The notes beneath the pieces are model-generated. The model made no database searches, was not told the origin of the DNA, and saw only the letters and a program-made list of their open reading frames with translations. DNA of 7,352 bases from Chloroflexota bacterium (GTDB taxonomy: Bacteria > Chloroflexota > Anaerolineae > B4-G1 > SLSP01): the NCBI GenBank assembly GCA_012798275.1, contig JAAZNO010000519.1, positions 1 through 7,352 of the forward strand. Direction: 5' to 3'. The first letter of the stretch is position 1, and each line of letters begins with the position of its first letter. Shown here piece by piece: positions 6,434 through 7,352 of this stretch. The position numbers and the translations under genes were made by a program.

Positions 6434-7066
6434 TCAGAGTTCTGCGAGGCGGCGTTGGAGCTCGGTGATGTTTCGCTGTTTCCCCGCATCGCGCAGGGAA
6501 CGGGCTGCCGCGGTGAAATACCGGTGCGTGGAAAGAAAGTCCAGCTGCCGCCGATACCATTCCTTCAACGGCATGGAAGCGCCGTGCGCCTCGAGTTCCC
6601 GATGCAAGTTGTGGCTGGTCTCCAGGAAATCCTCGCGGCCCAGGGAATCCAGGTCGGCGTCGCAGAGCAGCTCCTGGAGCAGCCCCTGTGGGTGTTGGGG
6701 CATGCGAGTCGCCTCAATCAGCGCCTGGATGTCCGCAATCTGTTCGGGGGCGTAGCCGAACTGGGATAAGGTCTGCCCGGCGAGGTGAGCGGCCCATGTC
6801 TCATTATCAGCGTACCGGTGCAGGAATCCCGCGTCATGGTAGAGCGCGGCGGTCTTCAGCAGCAGCGCTTGCTCTGCATCGAGCCCGGCTTGCGCTGCCA
6901 GCCGTTCAGCGGCGGGCAACACGTCATCGCGTGTGTGATGCACCCCGTGATAGGCAAGATCGGACGGCAAGTTGCGCGCCAACAGCTCCAGCAGATATGT
7001 GCGCACGCCTTCAAAGTCTGGCATTCCCGGGCTCTCGAAAATCAGCGAATGGCGAATAGAAGGCAT
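6434..7066 (-). CDS. HD-domain metal-dependent phosphohydrolase
   Basis: A 210-residue cytoplasmic protein of the HD superfamily, whose members hydrolyse phosphate esters of nucleotides or similar substrates with bound metal. The metal-ligand motifs are in order: H44 in YHGVHHT (39-45), H77 and D78 in YHDAG (76-80), and D136 in CDADLD (135-140); H94 in the segment after the HD pair may also contribute. The order and spacing fit small stand-alone HD hydrolases that start near DFEGVRTYLLELL. No membrane segment, signal peptide or partner domain is seen. The start is uncertain: M1 (7066) has GAAGGTG at 7070-7076 but only three bases away, inside repeat-like sequence, while M15 (ATG at 7024) lies right before the family-like N terminus but has no clear ribosome binding site. 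The gene points toward the protease and lies 67 bases after the minus-strand gene at the right edge, so the two could be co-transcribed. The substrate cannot be predicted. Confidence 0.85.
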   Translation of the reverse strand: MPSIRHSLIFESPGMPDFEGVRTYLLELLARNLPSDLAYHGVHHTRDDVLPAAERLAAQAGLDAEQALLLKTAALYHDAGFLHRYADNETWAAHLAGQTLSQFGYAPEQIADIQALIEATRMPQHPQGLLQELLCDADLDSLGREDFLETSHNLHRELEAHGASMPLKEWYRRQLDFLSTHRYFTAAARSLRDAGKQRNITELQRRLAEL

Positions 7067-7078
7067 TCACACCTTCAC

Positions 7079-7123
7079 ACGTTCGCACGTGCCCACCTTC
7101 GCACGTGCCCACCTTCGCACGTT
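7079..7123. repeat. 16-bp tandem repeats between two minus-strand genes
   Basis: ACGTTCGCACGTGCCC (7079-7094), ACCTTCGCACGTGCCC (7095-7110) and the partial ACCTTCGCACGTT (7111-7123) form 2.8 units, and ACCTTCAC (7071-7078) looks like a decayed fourth. Each full unit contains GCACGTGC, a self-complementary octamer. The 14-mer CACGTTCGCACGTG at 7078-7091 also occurs at 1313-1326. The array fills nearly the whole gap between the two minus-strand genes. Confidence 0.75.
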
Positions 7124-7136
7124 GAGTCCTGACTCA
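7123..7136. repeat. Short dyad at the end of the right-edge gene
   Basis: TGAGTC and GACTCA flank the two bases CT, giving a perfect 6-bp dyad. It covers the stop codon (7134-7136 on the minus strand) of the partial gene. It is too short-looped for a good hairpin; it could be a protein-binding dyad or chance. Confidence 0.3.
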
Positions 7137-7352
7137 CGGCTCTTCAATCCAGCTGCCCACAAACGTGTGTTCCGAGATCAGGCTCCGCCCGCCATCGCTG
7201 ACGCGCTCGCTGCCCTGCGGCCCAACAATGACAATGTCGAAGCCGCCGGCCTCGTTCCCCACCCAGCCGGCGACGTCGAACTCATCCGTGCGCTCATTGG
7301 TGATCAGGATTACGACCGCGCCGCTTGCCACCTCCACGCGGCGCAGGGAGAA
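7134..7352 (-). CDS. C-terminal end of an unidentified protein, cut by the window edge
   Basis: The last 72 codons and the stop of a gene whose start lies beyond the right edge. The frame stays open to base 7352, reading FSLRRVEVASG before the first possible GTG start, which is therefore probably internal. Visible features are alternating hydrophobic strands (AVVILITNE, FDIVIVGPQG, HTFVGSWIEEP) and Gly and acidic residues, typical of a beta-sandwich and possibly of an extracytoplasmic protein. VVILITNERTDEFDVAGW faintly recalls the lamin-tail type of domain (a strand, then a GW motif), but this is too weak to assign. I do not recognise the family. It lies upstream of the HD gene on the same strand. 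Confidence 0.6.
   Translation of the reverse strand, partial: FSLRRVEVASGAVVILITNERTDEFDVAGWVGNEAGGFDIVIVGPQGSERVSDGGRSLISEHTFVGSWIEEP

Noticed and set aside
7079..7123. CRISPR array
   Set aside because: The repeats are directly adjacent 16-bp units with no spacers and no cas genes nearby.

Overview
The window (about 60% G+C by eye) looks like bacterial chromosome from a Chloroflexota-like organism, possibly an Anaerolineae relative. This rests on the type of secreted S8 protease (fn3-like, PPC-like, DUF11 and GEVED modules with a C-terminal membrane anchor), on the glycosyltransferase sequence, and on spacers filled with short dispersed repeats. It is an inference without a database search.

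Layout: 1-28 is a short stretch of heptamer repeats leading into a GT4 glycosyltransferase (29-1210, +). A 335-base spacer follows (1211-1545). It holds an imperfect inverted repeat that overlaps the end of the glycosyltransferase, a perfect 12-bp hairpin with a T-rich tail, an eight-codon reading frame with its own ribosome binding site, and a run of small hairpins ending at the protease ribosome binding site. A 1569-residue cell-surface subtilisin-like protease occupies 1546-6255 (+) and ends at a strong intrinsic terminator (6289-6324). On the minus strand, converging on it, are an HD-domain phosphohydrolase (6434-7066) and, upstream of that, the C-terminal end of an unidentified gene that runs off the right edge (7134-7352). 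The gap between the two minus-strand genes contains 16-bp tandem repeats.

The genes do not form an obvious pathway. The glycosyltransferase probably acts in the cytoplasm on cell-surface glycan or glycolipid synthesis. The protease is exported and anchored outside the membrane. The HD protein is a cytoplasmic metal-dependent hydrolase of unknown substrate. The glycosyltransferase and protease share a strand but are separated by a terminator-like hairpin and a long leader, so I treat them as separate transcription units.

The most interesting parts are the structured leader before the protease, which carries an exact 13-base copy of the protease ribosome-binding region in front of a tiny reading frame; the domain inserted inside the DUF11 repeat, bracketed by two cysteines; and a 14-mer shared by two spacers 5.7 kb apart. 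I found no CRISPR array, tRNA, rRNA, transposase or clear defence system.
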